A model generated the notes under the pieces. The model searched no databases. It was not told the DNA's origin and worked only from the letters and a program-made list of their open reading frames with translations. This document shows positions 54,471 through 62,375 of a DNA stretch of 64,000 nucleotides, piece by piece. The stretch lies in assembly GCF_028830055.1 (NCBI RefSeq), contig NZ_CP101655.1, positions 4,553,780 to 4,617,779 of the forward strand, in the 5' to 3' direction. Each line of letters opens with the position of its first letter. Position 1 is the first letter of the stretch. A program made the position numbers and the translations under genes. The DNA is from Pseudomonas serboccidentalis (lineage in GTDB: Bacteria > Pseudomonadota > Gammaproteobacteria > Pseudomonadales > Pseudomonadaceae).

Positions 54471-54586
54471 AGAGGGCGAAGCAGGGCGGCCTGATGCACG
54501 TCGACGGTAAAATGACATGGCGTAACCGCGGGTTGTTTGCTTAAGTCAGTCGAGGCCTCGAAGGTTTGCCCTGTCCGGAGGATCCC

Positions 54587-55147
54587 ATGCGTGCCCGATT
54601 CACCGCTGCGGCACTGTTTGCCTGCCTGTGCGTCATGAGTGCCGCGCAGGCCGCTGAATACACCCGCGTCAACACCACTGCCAGCCAGATCAGTTTCACC
54701 TACAACCAGATGGGCGCGCTGATGTACGGCACCTTCGGCAAGTTCGACGCGACGTTGCAGTTCGACAGCGACAACCTCGCCGGCGCCCACACCACGTTGC
54801 ACATCGACCTCAACAGCATCGATGCCGGCAGCACCGACGCCAACACCGAGCTGGTGAAACCGGCGTGGTTCGACACCCAGCGCTTTCCCGTGGCGGTGTT
54901 CGAGTCCAGCCGGTTTACCCGGGTGATCGACAATCACTATCTGATCGCCGGCCAGCTCACCCTTAAAGGCATCACCCGCGAGGTGCAGGTGCCGGTCGAG
55001 CTGAAACCGGGCAGCGCGATCGGCATTTTCGACGGCGAACTGGTGCTCAAGCGTGATCAGTTCGGACTCGGTGCGGGGGAGTGGGCGGACACCGTGGTGT
55101 CGAATGACATCGCGATCAAGTTCAAGGTGGTGGCGCCACAGCAGTGA
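54587..55147 (+). CDS. YceI family periplasmic protein
   Basis: The 186-residue precursor has a signal peptide ending about residue 23 (SAAQAAEY). The mature part is the YceI lipocalin-like barrel that binds polyisoprenoid-type lipids: ISFTYNQMGALMYGTFGKFDATL, then TELVKPAWFDTQRFPVAVFES and LTLKGITREVQVPVEL. The ATG at 54587 follows GGAGG at six bases. It lies 116 bp after the MATE gene. Confidence 0.92.
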   Translation: MRARFTAAALFACLCVMSAAQAAEYTRVNTTASQISFTYNQMGALMYGTFGKFDATLQFDSDNLAGAHTTLHIDLNSIDAGSTDANTELVKPAWFDTQRFPVAVFESSRFTRVIDNHYLIAGQLTLKGITREVQVPVELKPGSAIGIFDGELVLKRDQFGLGAGEWADTVVSNDIAIKFKVVAPQQ

Positions 55148-55176
55148 CGCCAGTCGGGTGGGTCAGTAGGGGTGGG

Positions 55177-55389
55177 TCAGTAGGCCCGCCAGTGTCCCGG
55201 CACCCAGCGCCATTCATGGCCGCCCCAGCGGTAATGCCCGGCGACCCAGTGATAGCCCGGCGCAGGCATGACCGGTACGACTTCCACCGGTGGCGGTGGC
55301 CGATGCGGCCGGACCGGCTCGACGATGCAGCCGGACAGGGTGATGGCCACCAGCGAGGCGGCGAGCAAGGTTTTAATGCTTCTGGACAT
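55177..55389 (-). CDS. small WXXGXW-repeat lipoprotein
   Basis: The 70-residue precursor has a lipobox LSGC at residues 18-21 followed by a proline-rich linker (VRPHRPPPPVEVVPVMP). Its C-terminus holds WXXGXW-type repeats: YHWVAGHYRWGGHEWRWVPGHW. It is exported and lipid-anchored; the function of the family is not known. A second repeat protein follows on the same strand 41 bp upstream. Confidence 0.8.
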   Translation of the reverse strand: MSRSIKTLLAASLVAITLSGCIVEPVRPHRPPPPVEVVPVMPAPGYHWVAGHYRWGGHEWRWVPGHWRAY

Positions 55390-55430
55390 GGGCTGTTCCT
55401 GATAGATGAGGTGTACAGGTTGAAGGGAAT

Positions 55431-55754
55431 TCAGCGCACCCAGTGCCCTTCAACCCAGAACCAGTTCGGCCCGCGCGCCTGCCAGTGCCCCGGCCGCCAA
55501 TGCGCACCGTAGCGCACCGGTTGCCAGTGGCCGGGCAGCCACACGTAACCGCGTCCTTCCCAGCGCCAGTGGCCCTGATCCCAGGCATAACCGGAACGCG
55601 GCCCGGGCATCACTTCCATGCGCATTGGCGGTGGAGCTTGCTGAATGATCACCACCTGCTGGGCGAACACCGGCGCACTGGCCAGCGCCGCCAGCGCCAT
55701 CGGCACCAGCAACAGGCTTTTGCGCCATTTGAACAGTGAACGCAAAACGTTCAT
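55431..55754 (-). CDS. exported WXXGXW-repeat protein
   Basis: The 107-residue product has a signal peptide ending near residue 31 (ASAPVFA). Four to five repeats of the YxWxxGHW type follow (GYAWDQGHWRW, GYVWLPGHWQP, AHWRPGHWQAR, FWVEGHW). It is upstream of, and likely co-transcribed with, the 70-residue repeat lipoprotein. Confidence 0.85.
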   Translation of the reverse strand: MNVLRSLFKWRKSLLLVPMALAALASAPVFAQQVVIIQQAPPPMRMEVMPGPRSGYAWDQGHWRWEGRGYVWLPGHWQPVRYGAHWRPGHWQARGPNWFWVEGHWVR

Positions 55755-55887
55755 GACAACTCCTCAAGGTCTGCGTGCAAAAGACAGCGCAGTTGAAGAA
55801 TTGGACGCCAAATCGGCAAAAGATCCGGTCTGCGGAGGATGAAATTTTCTTCAGGGATGACCAGGTGTCTGGCGGGCTCGCCGAGCG

Positions 55888-56763
55888 CTAGGGCGCTTTC
55901 AGTTCACGGGTCAGTTCGGCCAGGAATGTGCGGACATCCGCTTCGTTGAGTTCGGCATTGATGCGTGTGCAATCACTTTCCGAAATCGGTGCGTGTGTCA
56001 GCCTGATCATCAGAGAAATGAGTCGGTAGTCTTGCTTGTTACCCAGTCCGGCATGGTTCTTGATGATCGAGGCGAGATCGTCGACTTTGCTCCGCTCTGC
56101 GGCGTGTTGCGCATCTTTGAGCGTGTCGAACAGGGCATGGATGTAAACATCGAACGTTCGGTAATTCTCGCCGGCATAGACGTCATCAGGGCTCTGGAAT
56201 AACGCGAAGAGATGCCCATAGGCTTCGGGGTAGGCATGAGGCGCTTCAAGCGGTCCGTAGACATGTGCATAGCTATCGCCCAGCGCATGGATCAGGAAGC
56301 CGGTTTTCCAGTCCGACGTTGTGCCGGTCGCATACGAGGCAGCCACCAGTCTTTGCAGGCTGGATCGTCTGGCAGCGACGGCCTGGCTGTCGCCGCCATG
56401 CAACGAATGCAGCGAATTGACGATCTGGTGCCGCCAGGTTCGGTCGTAGAAGGTATTTTTGATCGAGACCGGAATCGCGTTGTAAGTGTTTATCGCGTCC
56501 GGCGCCTGAGAAAAACAAGTCAGTCTGTCGGCTCTGCTGCGTTCGACACCGGCCAGTTCGGCGATATAAGAAACGGTGTAGAAGTGTCCGCCCATTTGAT
56601 AAAGCGGGATCAGATGAGCAGGAACCGCGAAGTGCTTCCGCAGAATCTCTGCTGTTGGGACATCCATGTGTGGCGCATTAAACGTAGGGCTGTCGGCAGC
56701 GGGGCAGATAGGCGCGACAAGGAACAGCAAGGCTGCCAACGAAAATCGAGGTCGTGTTTTCAC
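55888..56763 (-). CDS. exported protein of unknown function, GDSYAH motif
   Basis: The 291-residue product starts at a GTG preceded by GGAG at six bases and has a signal peptide ending near residue 23 (APICPA). The central HALGDSYAHVYGP, with flanking His residues (QIVNSLHSLHGG and EAPHAYPEAYGHLF), recalls zinc-dependent helical hydrolase-like domains in which a GDxxAH motif coordinates metal. I cannot name the family with confidence. Neighbours give no clue. Confidence 0.7.
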   Translation of the reverse strand: MKTRPRFSLAALLFLVAPICPAADSPTFNAPHMDVPTAEILRKHFAVPAHLIPLYQMGGHFYTVSYIAELAGVERSRADRLTCFSQAPDAINTYNAIPVSIKNTFYDRTWRHQIVNSLHSLHGGDSQAVAARRSSLQRLVAASYATGTTSDWKTGFLIHALGDSYAHVYGPLEAPHAYPEAYGHLFALFQSPDDVYAGENYRTFDVYIHALFDTLKDAQHAAERSKVDDLASIIKNHAGLGNKQDYRLISLMIRLTHAPISESDCTRINAELNEADVRTFLAELTRELKAP

Positions 56764-56893
56764 TTCATGCTCCGAGCATCCTGATTGGCGCCACCCTGTG
56801 ATAGCGGGAGCGGCCGTATCCCTCTCATCATGTTTGTAGTTCGCAATCTGCAAACACGCCAACGCGATACGGCATCAAAGGACGCACAGAGCA

Positions 56894-57379
56894 TCAATAA
56901 AACCGGTCTTGCTCTTTCATGGCCTGAATCTGCCAGAACGTGCGGCCGGAGATCAGCAGGCACAGCAGCCCGAGCAGGAAGCCGCCGGTCATGATGTAGA
57001 AACCGGGACGATAGGTGTGAAGCTCGCTGGCCAGGGTGCTCTTGTCCGGTAGCCAGCGCGATACCAGCAGCGGCACCGGGCCGCCGATGTCGTATTGGGT
57101 GTGCTCGGCGTAACGCTCGTCCTGGTACTGGCCTTGGTGAATCTGGCCTTGAGTGTCGCTGTAGCGATAATGAATGATCATGCCGTTGTCGTTCATCATG
57201 ATTTCTTCCAGCTCCGTGACGATGCCGCTGGTTTCTACGCCGTTGAAACTCAGTGCGCCATACAGAATGCCCTGCTGTCGCGCCATGCCGGCCAGCAGCA
57301 ACACGACGCAGCAGGCGACGGTCATCATGACGATACGGTTGTAGAGGTGATCTCTTGCAGCTTCGCGGGGATAGAACAT
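56894..57379 (-). CDS. two-helix membrane protein (DUF3592-like)
   Basis: The 161-residue protein has one transmembrane segment at about residues 17-35 and another at about 127-147, with an extracytoplasmic domain of roughly 90 residues between them. That domain contains SGIVTELEEIMMNDNGMIIHYRY, DTQGQIHQGQYQDERY and a GGPVPLLVSRWLPDKSTL turn (each quoted in part), the pattern of DUF3592-type proteins. Function unknown. The ATG at 57379 follows AAGGA. Confidence 0.7.
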   Translation of the reverse strand: MFYPREAARDHLYNRIVMMTVACCVVLLLAGMARQQGILYGALSFNGVETSGIVTELEEIMMNDNGMIIHYRYSDTQGQIHQGQYQDERYAEHTQYDIGGPVPLLVSRWLPDKSTLASELHTYRPGFYIMTGGFLLGLLCLLISGRTFWQIQAMKEQDRFY

Positions 57380-57535
57380 GACCTGATCCTTGGTAATGGC
57401 AGACGCCGGACGCCGCTGCATCGGCGCTGGAACCGGGAACTTTAGGCCCCGGTCGGGCCGGGCACGGTATGATGTCGCGGTTCGCCGGCAGCCCGACCGT
57501 CGGCAACATGTCTTTACCGCCGGAGTTCACCCGCC

Positions 57536-58222
57536 ATGCCACGCATCACCCACTACAAATCCCCATGCCCTGAAAGCGTCAACAGCCAGATTCTGCAACT
57601 GGTGGTCGATTACCTGACCGACATCAGCGCGGTCGGACTCGGCCCGAGCAACCTGCTGTACAACGTCTATCAGTACGCGGTCGGCTATGAGGTGCATCTG
57701 TATCTGGAAGCGCTGAACGGCGAGAAGGGCACTGAGGTGGAATTGCTGGTTGCGACGGCCGAGGATGATCCGGAGCGAGTCATCGGTTTCCTCTTGTACC
57801 TGCCGGTGCAGGGCGATTGGGAGGCGTGCAGCGTCGCCTACATGGCCGTGCGTGAGGGGTATCGGCGACAAGGCGTGGCGCGGGCGATGATTGACGAGAT
57901 GGTCACACGTTATCCGCATGCCGAACTGACCTGCAGTGTCGGCAAGGTGCCGTACTTCGAGGCGCTGGGCTTTGAGGTGATCGGCGCGCGCGAGACTCAG
58001 GTGCTGATGAGCACCCGGCATTACCGCAGCAACGGCTTGCGCGGCTTTATCGACACCACGCCGATCTACCGCTCGCTGGAGGTGCAGCAGATTCATACCT
58101 ACCTGCTGCAGAAAAACGGCAAGCGCGCGATGCTCGATGCCGAGAAACAGCGTGACCGGCATCTGGATCAGACCACCCGTCACGTCGAGGCATTTGTCCG
58201 CCAGCGCCTGACGCTGCACTGA
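57536..58222 (+). CDS. GNAT family N-acetyltransferase
   Basis: The 228-residue protein carries a GNAT core with motif A VAYMAVREGYRRQGVARAMI near residues 100-119 and VPYFEALGFEVIG as motif B. N- and C-terminal extensions of about 80 and 60 residues are unusual for a minimal GNAT and may contact the substrate. Function unknown. It ends at a strong hairpin shared with the convergent thioesterase gene. Confidence 0.83.
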   Translation: MPRITHYKSPCPESVNSQILQLVVDYLTDISAVGLGPSNLLYNVYQYAVGYEVHLYLEALNGEKGTEVELLVATAEDDPERVIGFLLYLPVQGDWEACSVAYMAVREGYRRQGVARAMIDEMVTRYPHAELTCSVGKVPYFEALGFEVIGARETQVLMSTRHYRSNGLRGFIDTTPIYRSLEVQQIHTYLLQKNGKRAMLDAEKQRDRHLDQTTRHVEAFVRQRLTLH

Positions 58223-58238
58223 TCGTTCGTCTGCCGCC

Positions 58239-58276
58239 AAAGCCCTTGTTGCGAGTTCCGCAGCAAGGGCTTTTTT
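58239..58276. terminator. terminator between the GNAT and thioesterase genes
   Basis: AAGCCCTTGTTGC and GCAGCAAGGGCTT pair around a 7-base loop and are followed by TTTTTT. It lies between convergent genes; the plus-strand use has the better T tract. Confidence 0.85.
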
Positions 58277-58288
58277 GTGGCTATGAAT

Positions 58289-58729
58289 TCAAGCCAGTTT
58301 CACGTTCATGGTGATCTGTGCCGTGAACACGTGTTTGCCTTCGGTATCGTGAATATCCACGGTGACGATCTTGTCGCCCTCGGTTTGCCAATCCACACCT
58401 TCGCCGCTGGCAACGGCCGTCACGTCGCTCTTGGCCTTGGCCAGGTATTGCACGGTCATGCCTTTGGGAATCCAGCGTGCGCCGGTCGGGATCGACACGT
58501 CGGTCATCATCCCGCCTGCGAGTTCAGCGGCATTGCACAGAGCAATTGCATGCACCGTGCCGAGGTGGTTGGTGATTTCGCGACAGAACGGCACTTGCAC
58601 CGTTGCGGTATTGGCGCGCAGTTCGGATACCAGCGGGTTTATGGTGCTGAAGTACGGCGCAACCTGGCACGCCATCTGGCTGAATGCCTGGGGACCGGCG
58701 CTGTTGAACATGCTGAGAAACTGACTCAT
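58289..58729 (-). CDS. hotdog-fold thioesterase (DUF4442/PaaI-like)
   Basis: The 146-residue protein has the hotdog signature NHLGTVHAIALCNAAELAGG near residues 54-73, in which the N-H-x-G-x-x-H and Glu positions are catalytic in acyl-CoA thioesterases. The C-terminal FTAQITMNVKLA strand closes the sheet. It is divergent from a TetR-family regulator across a large palindrome, so acyl-CoA-responsive control is plausible. Confidence 0.85.
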   Translation of the reverse strand: MSQFLSMFNSAGPQAFSQMACQVAPYFSTINPLVSELRANTATVQVPFCREITNHLGTVHAIALCNAAELAGGMMTDVSIPTGARWIPKGMTVQYLAKAKSDVTAVASGEGVDWQTEGDKIVTVDIHDTEGKHVFTAQITMNVKLA

Positions 58730-58753
58730 GGCGAAGCCTCATCGGGTGGTTTG

Positions 58754-58804
58754 CAGAATGATGTTCCGTTACAGAATAATATTCTGTAACGGAACGGTAT
58801 TCTG
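58754..58804. promoter_or_regulatory. 51-bp nested dyad operator between the thioesterase and TetR genes
   Basis: The inner palindrome 58764-58794 has perfect 14-bp arms, TTCCGTTACAGAAT and ATTCTGTAACGGAA, around AAT. The same centre (58779) relates an outer pair CAGAAT (58754-58759) and ATTCTG (58799-58804). Position and symmetry fit binding by the divergently encoded TetR protein, perhaps as two dimers. Confidence 0.8.
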
Positions 58805-58888
58805 TCTGCGGGAAATCTGTCAACCTGTGTCTGCTTTGATCAAGGGCACGAGGTGCCTTTTCCCATCCCATTTCAGCCTGTGAGCAGC

Positions 58889-59521
58889 ATGGACACCGCC
58901 GATCTACTGGAACGCAGCTACCCCGGCCGCCGCGCCGAACTCAAGCGCGATATCTTTCGCAAGGCCCTGAGCCTGTTCAACGAACAGGGGATCGAAGCCA
59001 CCACCATCGACATGATCCGCGCCGAGTGCGACACCAGCGTCGGCGCGATCTATCACCATTTCGGTAACAAGGAAGGGCTGGTGGCGGCATTGTTTTTCAC
59101 CGCCCTGGAAGATCAGGCGCGCTTGCGTGACGCCTATCTGGACGCGGCGCAGACCACCGAGGAGGGCGTGCAGGCGCTGGTGTTCAGTTATGTTGACTGG
59201 GTCGAGCGTCAGCCGGAGTGGGCGCGGTTTCAGTACCACGCCCGGTTTGCCGTGACCAAGGGGCCGTTCAAGGACGAGCTGGCCGAGCGCAACAAGACAC
59301 GCAATCTGCGTTTGCGCGACTGGCTGGCGGACTCCGGACGGGTTGCCGAACTCAAGGCATTGCCCGCCGAACTGCTGCCGTCGCTGATCATCGGCCAGGC
59401 CGACAGTTATTGCCGGGCGTGGTTGGCCGGGCGCGTGAAGGGGAGCCCGATGGCCTATCGCGAGTTGCTGGCGCAGGCGGCATGGCGCTCAATCCGTGGC
59501 GATGACGGCCCGGACAGCTGA
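58889..59521 (+). CDS. TetR-family transcriptional regulator
   Basis: The 210-residue regulator has an N-terminal TetR helix-turn-helix: KRDIFRKALSLFNEQGIEAT, then IDMIRAECDTSVGAIYHHFGNKEGL, the recognition helix being SVGAIYHHF. The C-terminal helical domain would bind a ligand that is unknown. The ATG at 58889 was chosen because upstream codons lie in the promoter region. It is divergent from the hotdog thioesterase gene. Confidence 0.9.
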   Translation: MDTADLLERSYPGRRAELKRDIFRKALSLFNEQGIEATTIDMIRAECDTSVGAIYHHFGNKEGLVAALFFTALEDQARLRDAYLDAAQTTEEGVQALVFSYVDWVERQPEWARFQYHARFAVTKGPFKDELAERNKTRNLRLRDWLADSGRVAELKALPAELLPSLIIGQADSYCRAWLAGRVKGSPMAYRELLAQAAWRSIRGDDGPDS

Positions 59522-59532
59522 TTCGTGCAGAC

Positions 59533-59557
59533 AAAAAAAGAGCCTCAAAGCTCTTTG
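59533..59557 (-). terminator. probable terminator of the 59704 TetR gene
   Basis: On the minus strand AAAGAGC-TTTGA-GCTCTTT is followed by seven T residues. It lies about 150 bp beyond the stop of the minus-strand TetR gene. The 180-base gap between the two TetR genes shows nothing else recognisable. Confidence 0.65.
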
Positions 59558-59703
59558 ATGGGGAGGAAGTAGAGCCCGTGAGGCTCAAGGTGCGCGTGAA
59601 ACAAGGCGTGGGCTTGATTGGGGTTCAGAACACCCGCGCCTACGCAACGCTGGAAAAGCCAAGTCGCTGCGTAACTCCATCCTAGGAGTGCGTCGGGGTG
59701 GGC

Positions 59704-60342
59704 TCAAGTACCGTCAGTCGCACGGGCGGCGGCGCGTTCGACCATTGCAACGATGGTTGCGAACAACTCGTCGCTGGCCTCTGCAGCGCTGATTTCGCCA
59801 TTGGCGGCGGCATGCGACAGCGCTTCGGCCGAGCCGAGCATGGCGCGCAATCCGGCCTGGGTGATCTGCCCGCCGTTGGCATAGGGCGCCAGATCACTGC
59901 GGCATTTTTCGAGGAAGATCGCCTCATAGTCACGCTTGATCCTCTCCAGCTCCGGGCTGCTTGCCAGCGCGGCAATCACCCCCGGAATCTCGTTGCCCTG
60001 CAGTAACACGCAATCGACATACGCCGAGGCAATCACCCGTGCAGTACCGGTCAATGTCGCCTCGGCATTGCCGATGGCCGCGTCCATCACCGCCGTCTGG
60101 CGAGTATCGAAATCCCGGTACAGCGCTGCGAGCAGGCCCGAGCGGGTGACGAAGTGGTCATAGACTACCGGTTTGGTCACGCCAGCCTGTTCTGCGAGAT
60201 AGCCGAGGGTCAGGGCATCGGTGCCTTCGGCGCGGATGATCTGCCAGGCGACGTCGAGCAACTGACGGTTGCGGTCTTCGCGCGACAGGCGACGGCGCGG
60301 TTGGGCAGGGGAATCGGCTTCGGTCATTTCAGTGGTTGACAT
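59704..60342 (-). CDS. TetR-family transcriptional regulator of the adjacent quinone reductase
   Basis: The 212-residue protein has a TetR DNA-binding domain (RNRQLLDVAWQIIRAEGTDAL, then LGYLAEQAGVTKPVVYDHFVTRSGL; recognition helix KPVVYDHF). The C-terminal region is an all-helical ligand domain. It is divergent from a flavodoxin-fold quinone reductase gene with two palindromic sites between them. Homologues commonly repress such reductases in response to electrophiles or quinones. Confidence 0.88.
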   Translation of the reverse strand: MSTTEMTEADSPAQPRRRLSREDRNRQLLDVAWQIIRAEGTDALTLGYLAEQAGVTKPVVYDHFVTRSGLLAALYRDFDTRQTAVMDAAIGNAEATLTGTARVIASAYVDCVLLQGNEIPGVIAALASSPELERIKRDYEAIFLEKCRSDLAPYANGGQITQAGLRAMLGSAEALSHAAANGEISAAEASDELFATIVAMVERAAARATDGT

Positions 60343-60358
60343 CGTTAATATACCAAAC

Positions 60359-60381
60359 GTAACTTACTGTTCGTAACTTAC
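60359..60381. promoter_or_regulatory. paired GTAACTTAC operator
   Basis: GTAACTTAC, itself a perfect 9-base palindrome (GTAA-C-TTAC), occurs at 60359-60367 and again at 60373-60381, a 14-base period. It lies 17 bp upstream of the TetR start and 46 bp upstream of the reductase ATG, as expected for a repressor site. Confidence 0.65.
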
Positions 60382-60427
60382 CAAGAGTATATAGCCCTTG
60401 GTCAGGCAAACTTACAGGAGAATTCCC

Positions 60428-61015
60428 ATGCATGCATTGATAGTTGTGGCGCATCACGAGCCTCGTTCGCTGACGCACAGCGTGGCGGCGCAGATTGCCG
60501 AGGGGCTGACCCGGGCTGATCCCGCCAATACCTGGGAAATCGCTGATTTGTACGCGGAAGGTTTCCAGCCGGTTTTCGCCGCGGCAGATTTCGCCGTGCA
60601 TCACCGGGAAGCGCTACCGCCCGCCGATGTGCAGGCCGAGCACGCGCGGATCGACCGGGCCGACGCGCTGGTGCTGGTGTTTCCGGTGTACTGGTGGTCG
60701 ATGCCGGCGCTGCTCAAGGGCTGGATCGACCGGGTATTCAGCAATGGCTGGGCATTTGATTTCGCTGGCGATCTCAAGCATGTGAAGAAACTGCAGCGCA
60801 TGCGCGTGCATCTGGTTGGCCTAGCCGGTGCTGAAGAACGCGCCTACGAGCGCCACGGTTATGGCCCGGCGATGAAGGCGCAGATCGAGCACGGGATTTT
60901 CGATTACAGCGGGGCGACGGTGGTGAGTTCGACGCTGATGGTGGAATCGGAGATGCGTGATCCGCAGGAGCATTTGCAGACGGCGTATCACCTCGGCAGC
61001 CAGATGTTCAGCTGA
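60428..61015 (+). CDS. NAD(P)H-dependent quinone oxidoreductase, flavodoxin-2 fold
   Basis: The 195-residue flavoprotein begins MHALIVVAHHEPRSLTHSVA, the NQO1/MdaB-like nucleotide-binding start. It carries the signature VFPVYWWSMPALLKGWIDRV near residue 78. Such enzymes perform two-electron reduction of quinones with FMN or FAD. The ATG follows AGGAGA. It is divergent from, and probably repressed by, the TetR gene at 59704. Confidence 0.9.
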   Translation: MHALIVVAHHEPRSLTHSVAAQIAEGLTRADPANTWEIADLYAEGFQPVFAAADFAVHHREALPPADVQAEHARIDRADALVLVFPVYWWSMPALLKGWIDRVFSNGWAFDFAGDLKHVKKLQRMRVHLVGLAGAEERAYERHGYGPAMKAQIEHGIFDYSGATVVSSTLMVESEMRDPQEHLQTAYHLGSQMFS

Positions 61016-61020
61016 AACAT

Positions 61021-61100
61021 TGCAGGAGCTGCGGCGCGCTGCGATCTTTTGATTTTTAGAAGCAAGATCAAAAGATCGCAGCGTGCCGCAGCTCCTACAG
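61021..61100. repeat. REP pair, family B variant (GCGGCGCGCTGCGATC)
   Basis: TGCAGGAGCTGCGGCGCGCT continuing to GCGATCTTTTGAT is opposed by ATCAAAAGATCGCAGCGTGC continuing to CGCAGCTCCTACA. It separates the convergent quinone reductase and peptidase genes. Confidence 0.88.
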
Positions 61101-61112
61101 GGTTTTGTGGTG

Positions 61113-62231
61113 TCAGCGGGCGCCGGGCCTGCCGGCCTTGGCGAGGGCCGCGAGCAAGGTGTCCTTGTCCAGTCCCGGTACCGAGTGGCCGTTGCCTGCG
61201 GTGCTGTCGCTGGCGAGCAGGGCGTTGATGATCGCTTCTTCTACCGCTTCGGTGGCAGCGAGGAACAGTTCGCTGATGTGGTCGTTGTTGACCATGCGCA
61301 AACCGTCGCAGGTGGGCGCCCCTTTGCCTTCGTATGCGGCCGGCGGGACGTGATCGTTACCGGTGGCGAAGGCGATGAAGATGTCACCGCTGTGGTCTTC
61401 GTTGCCGCCGCCGCTGCGCGCCAGGCCGAGGCTGGCCCGTTGCGCCAGACGCGTGCACTGGTGCGGCAGCAACGGCGCGTCGGTGGCCAGGCAGACCACG
61501 ATCGAGCCCATCCCCGGGTGCGGCAGCGCCGCACGCAGGAACGGCGAATCCACCTGTTCCATGTAACGCCCCACCGGATAACCGTCGACCCGCAACTCGC
61601 TGCGAATCCCGTGGTTGGCCTGAACAATCGCGCCCACCGTCCAGCCCCCCTGTGCGCTGTTCAACCGGCGCGAAGCGCTGCCGATCCCGCCCTTGAACTC
61701 ATGGCAGATCATGCCGCTGCCACCGCCTACTGCACCTTCTTCGACAGCACCGTCATGCGCGCAACCCAGCGCCTCGGCGACATGCTCGGGCTTGACGTGA
61801 AAACCATTGATGTCGTTGAGCAGACCATCGAACGTCTCCAGCACCACCGGCATGTTCCAGTAGAGGCGCCCGTCGTCCGGTTGCTGCTGACGATCCAGAG
61901 CGATCAACGCATCGCGCACCACGCCGAGGCTGTGGGTGTTGGTGAAGGCGATCGGACTGGTCAGCAGCCCGGCCTCGCGAATCCATTCAAGGCCAGTGGC
62001 ATCGCCATTGCCATTGAGCACATGCACCCCGGCGAAACACGGTTGCTGGTTGGTCGAGCCGCGACGCGGTTCGATCACGGTGACGCCGGTGCAGATGTCG
62101 CGCCCGCCCGCGCTGCGCCCGCGCACATTACTGTGGCCGACGCGCACGCCGGGGACGTCGGTGATGGCGTTGAGCGGACCGGGTTGCAGCTGGCCGATGC
62201 GGATATTGAGGTCACGGGCACGGGGTTTCAT
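61113..62231 (-). CDS. P1 family peptidase (DmpA-type L-aminopeptidase/D-esterase)
   Basis: The 372-residue enzyme belongs to the self-cleaving P1/DmpA family. By family rule, cleavage occurs before the nucleophile S243 in MGSIVVCLATDAPL. Other conserved blocks are TDVPGVRVGH near residue 24, GCAHDGAVEEGAVGGGSGMI near 157 and VGAIVQANHG near 199. No signal peptide is present. Substrates vary between L-aminoacyl and beta-peptides and cannot be inferred. Confidence 0.9.
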   Translation of the reverse strand: MKPRARDLNIRIGQLQPGPLNAITDVPGVRVGHSNVRGRSAGGRDICTGVTVIEPRRGSTNQQPCFAGVHVLNGNGDATGLEWIREAGLLTSPIAFTNTHSLGVVRDALIALDRQQQPDDGRLYWNMPVVLETFDGLLNDINGFHVKPEHVAEALGCAHDGAVEEGAVGGGSGMICHEFKGGIGSASRRLNSAQGGWTVGAIVQANHGIRSELRVDGYPVGRYMEQVDSPFLRAALPHPGMGSIVVCLATDAPLLPHQCTRLAQRASLGLARSGGGNEDHSGDIFIAFATGNDHVPPAAYEGKGAPTCDGLRMVNNDHISELFLAATEAVEEAIINALLASDSTAGNGHSVPGLDKDTLLAALAKAGRPGAR

Positions 62232-62270
62232 CGATTGTCTCTCTATAAGGATCTGAAGGGTTCACGCCCT

Positions 62271-62361
62271 CTGTAGGAGTGAGCCTGCTCGCGATAGCGT
62301 CTCTGGATTCAACATCGCGATGACTGACTTACCGCATCGCGAGCAGGCACACTCCTACAGG
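62271..62361. repeat. REP pair, family A
   Basis: TGTAGGAGTGAGCCTGCTCG continuing to CGATAGCG is opposed by ATCGCGAGCAGGCACACTCC continuing to TACAGG, with one mismatch in the right copy. Confidence 0.88.
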
Positions 62362-62375
62362 GGAGTGTGCTGGGT

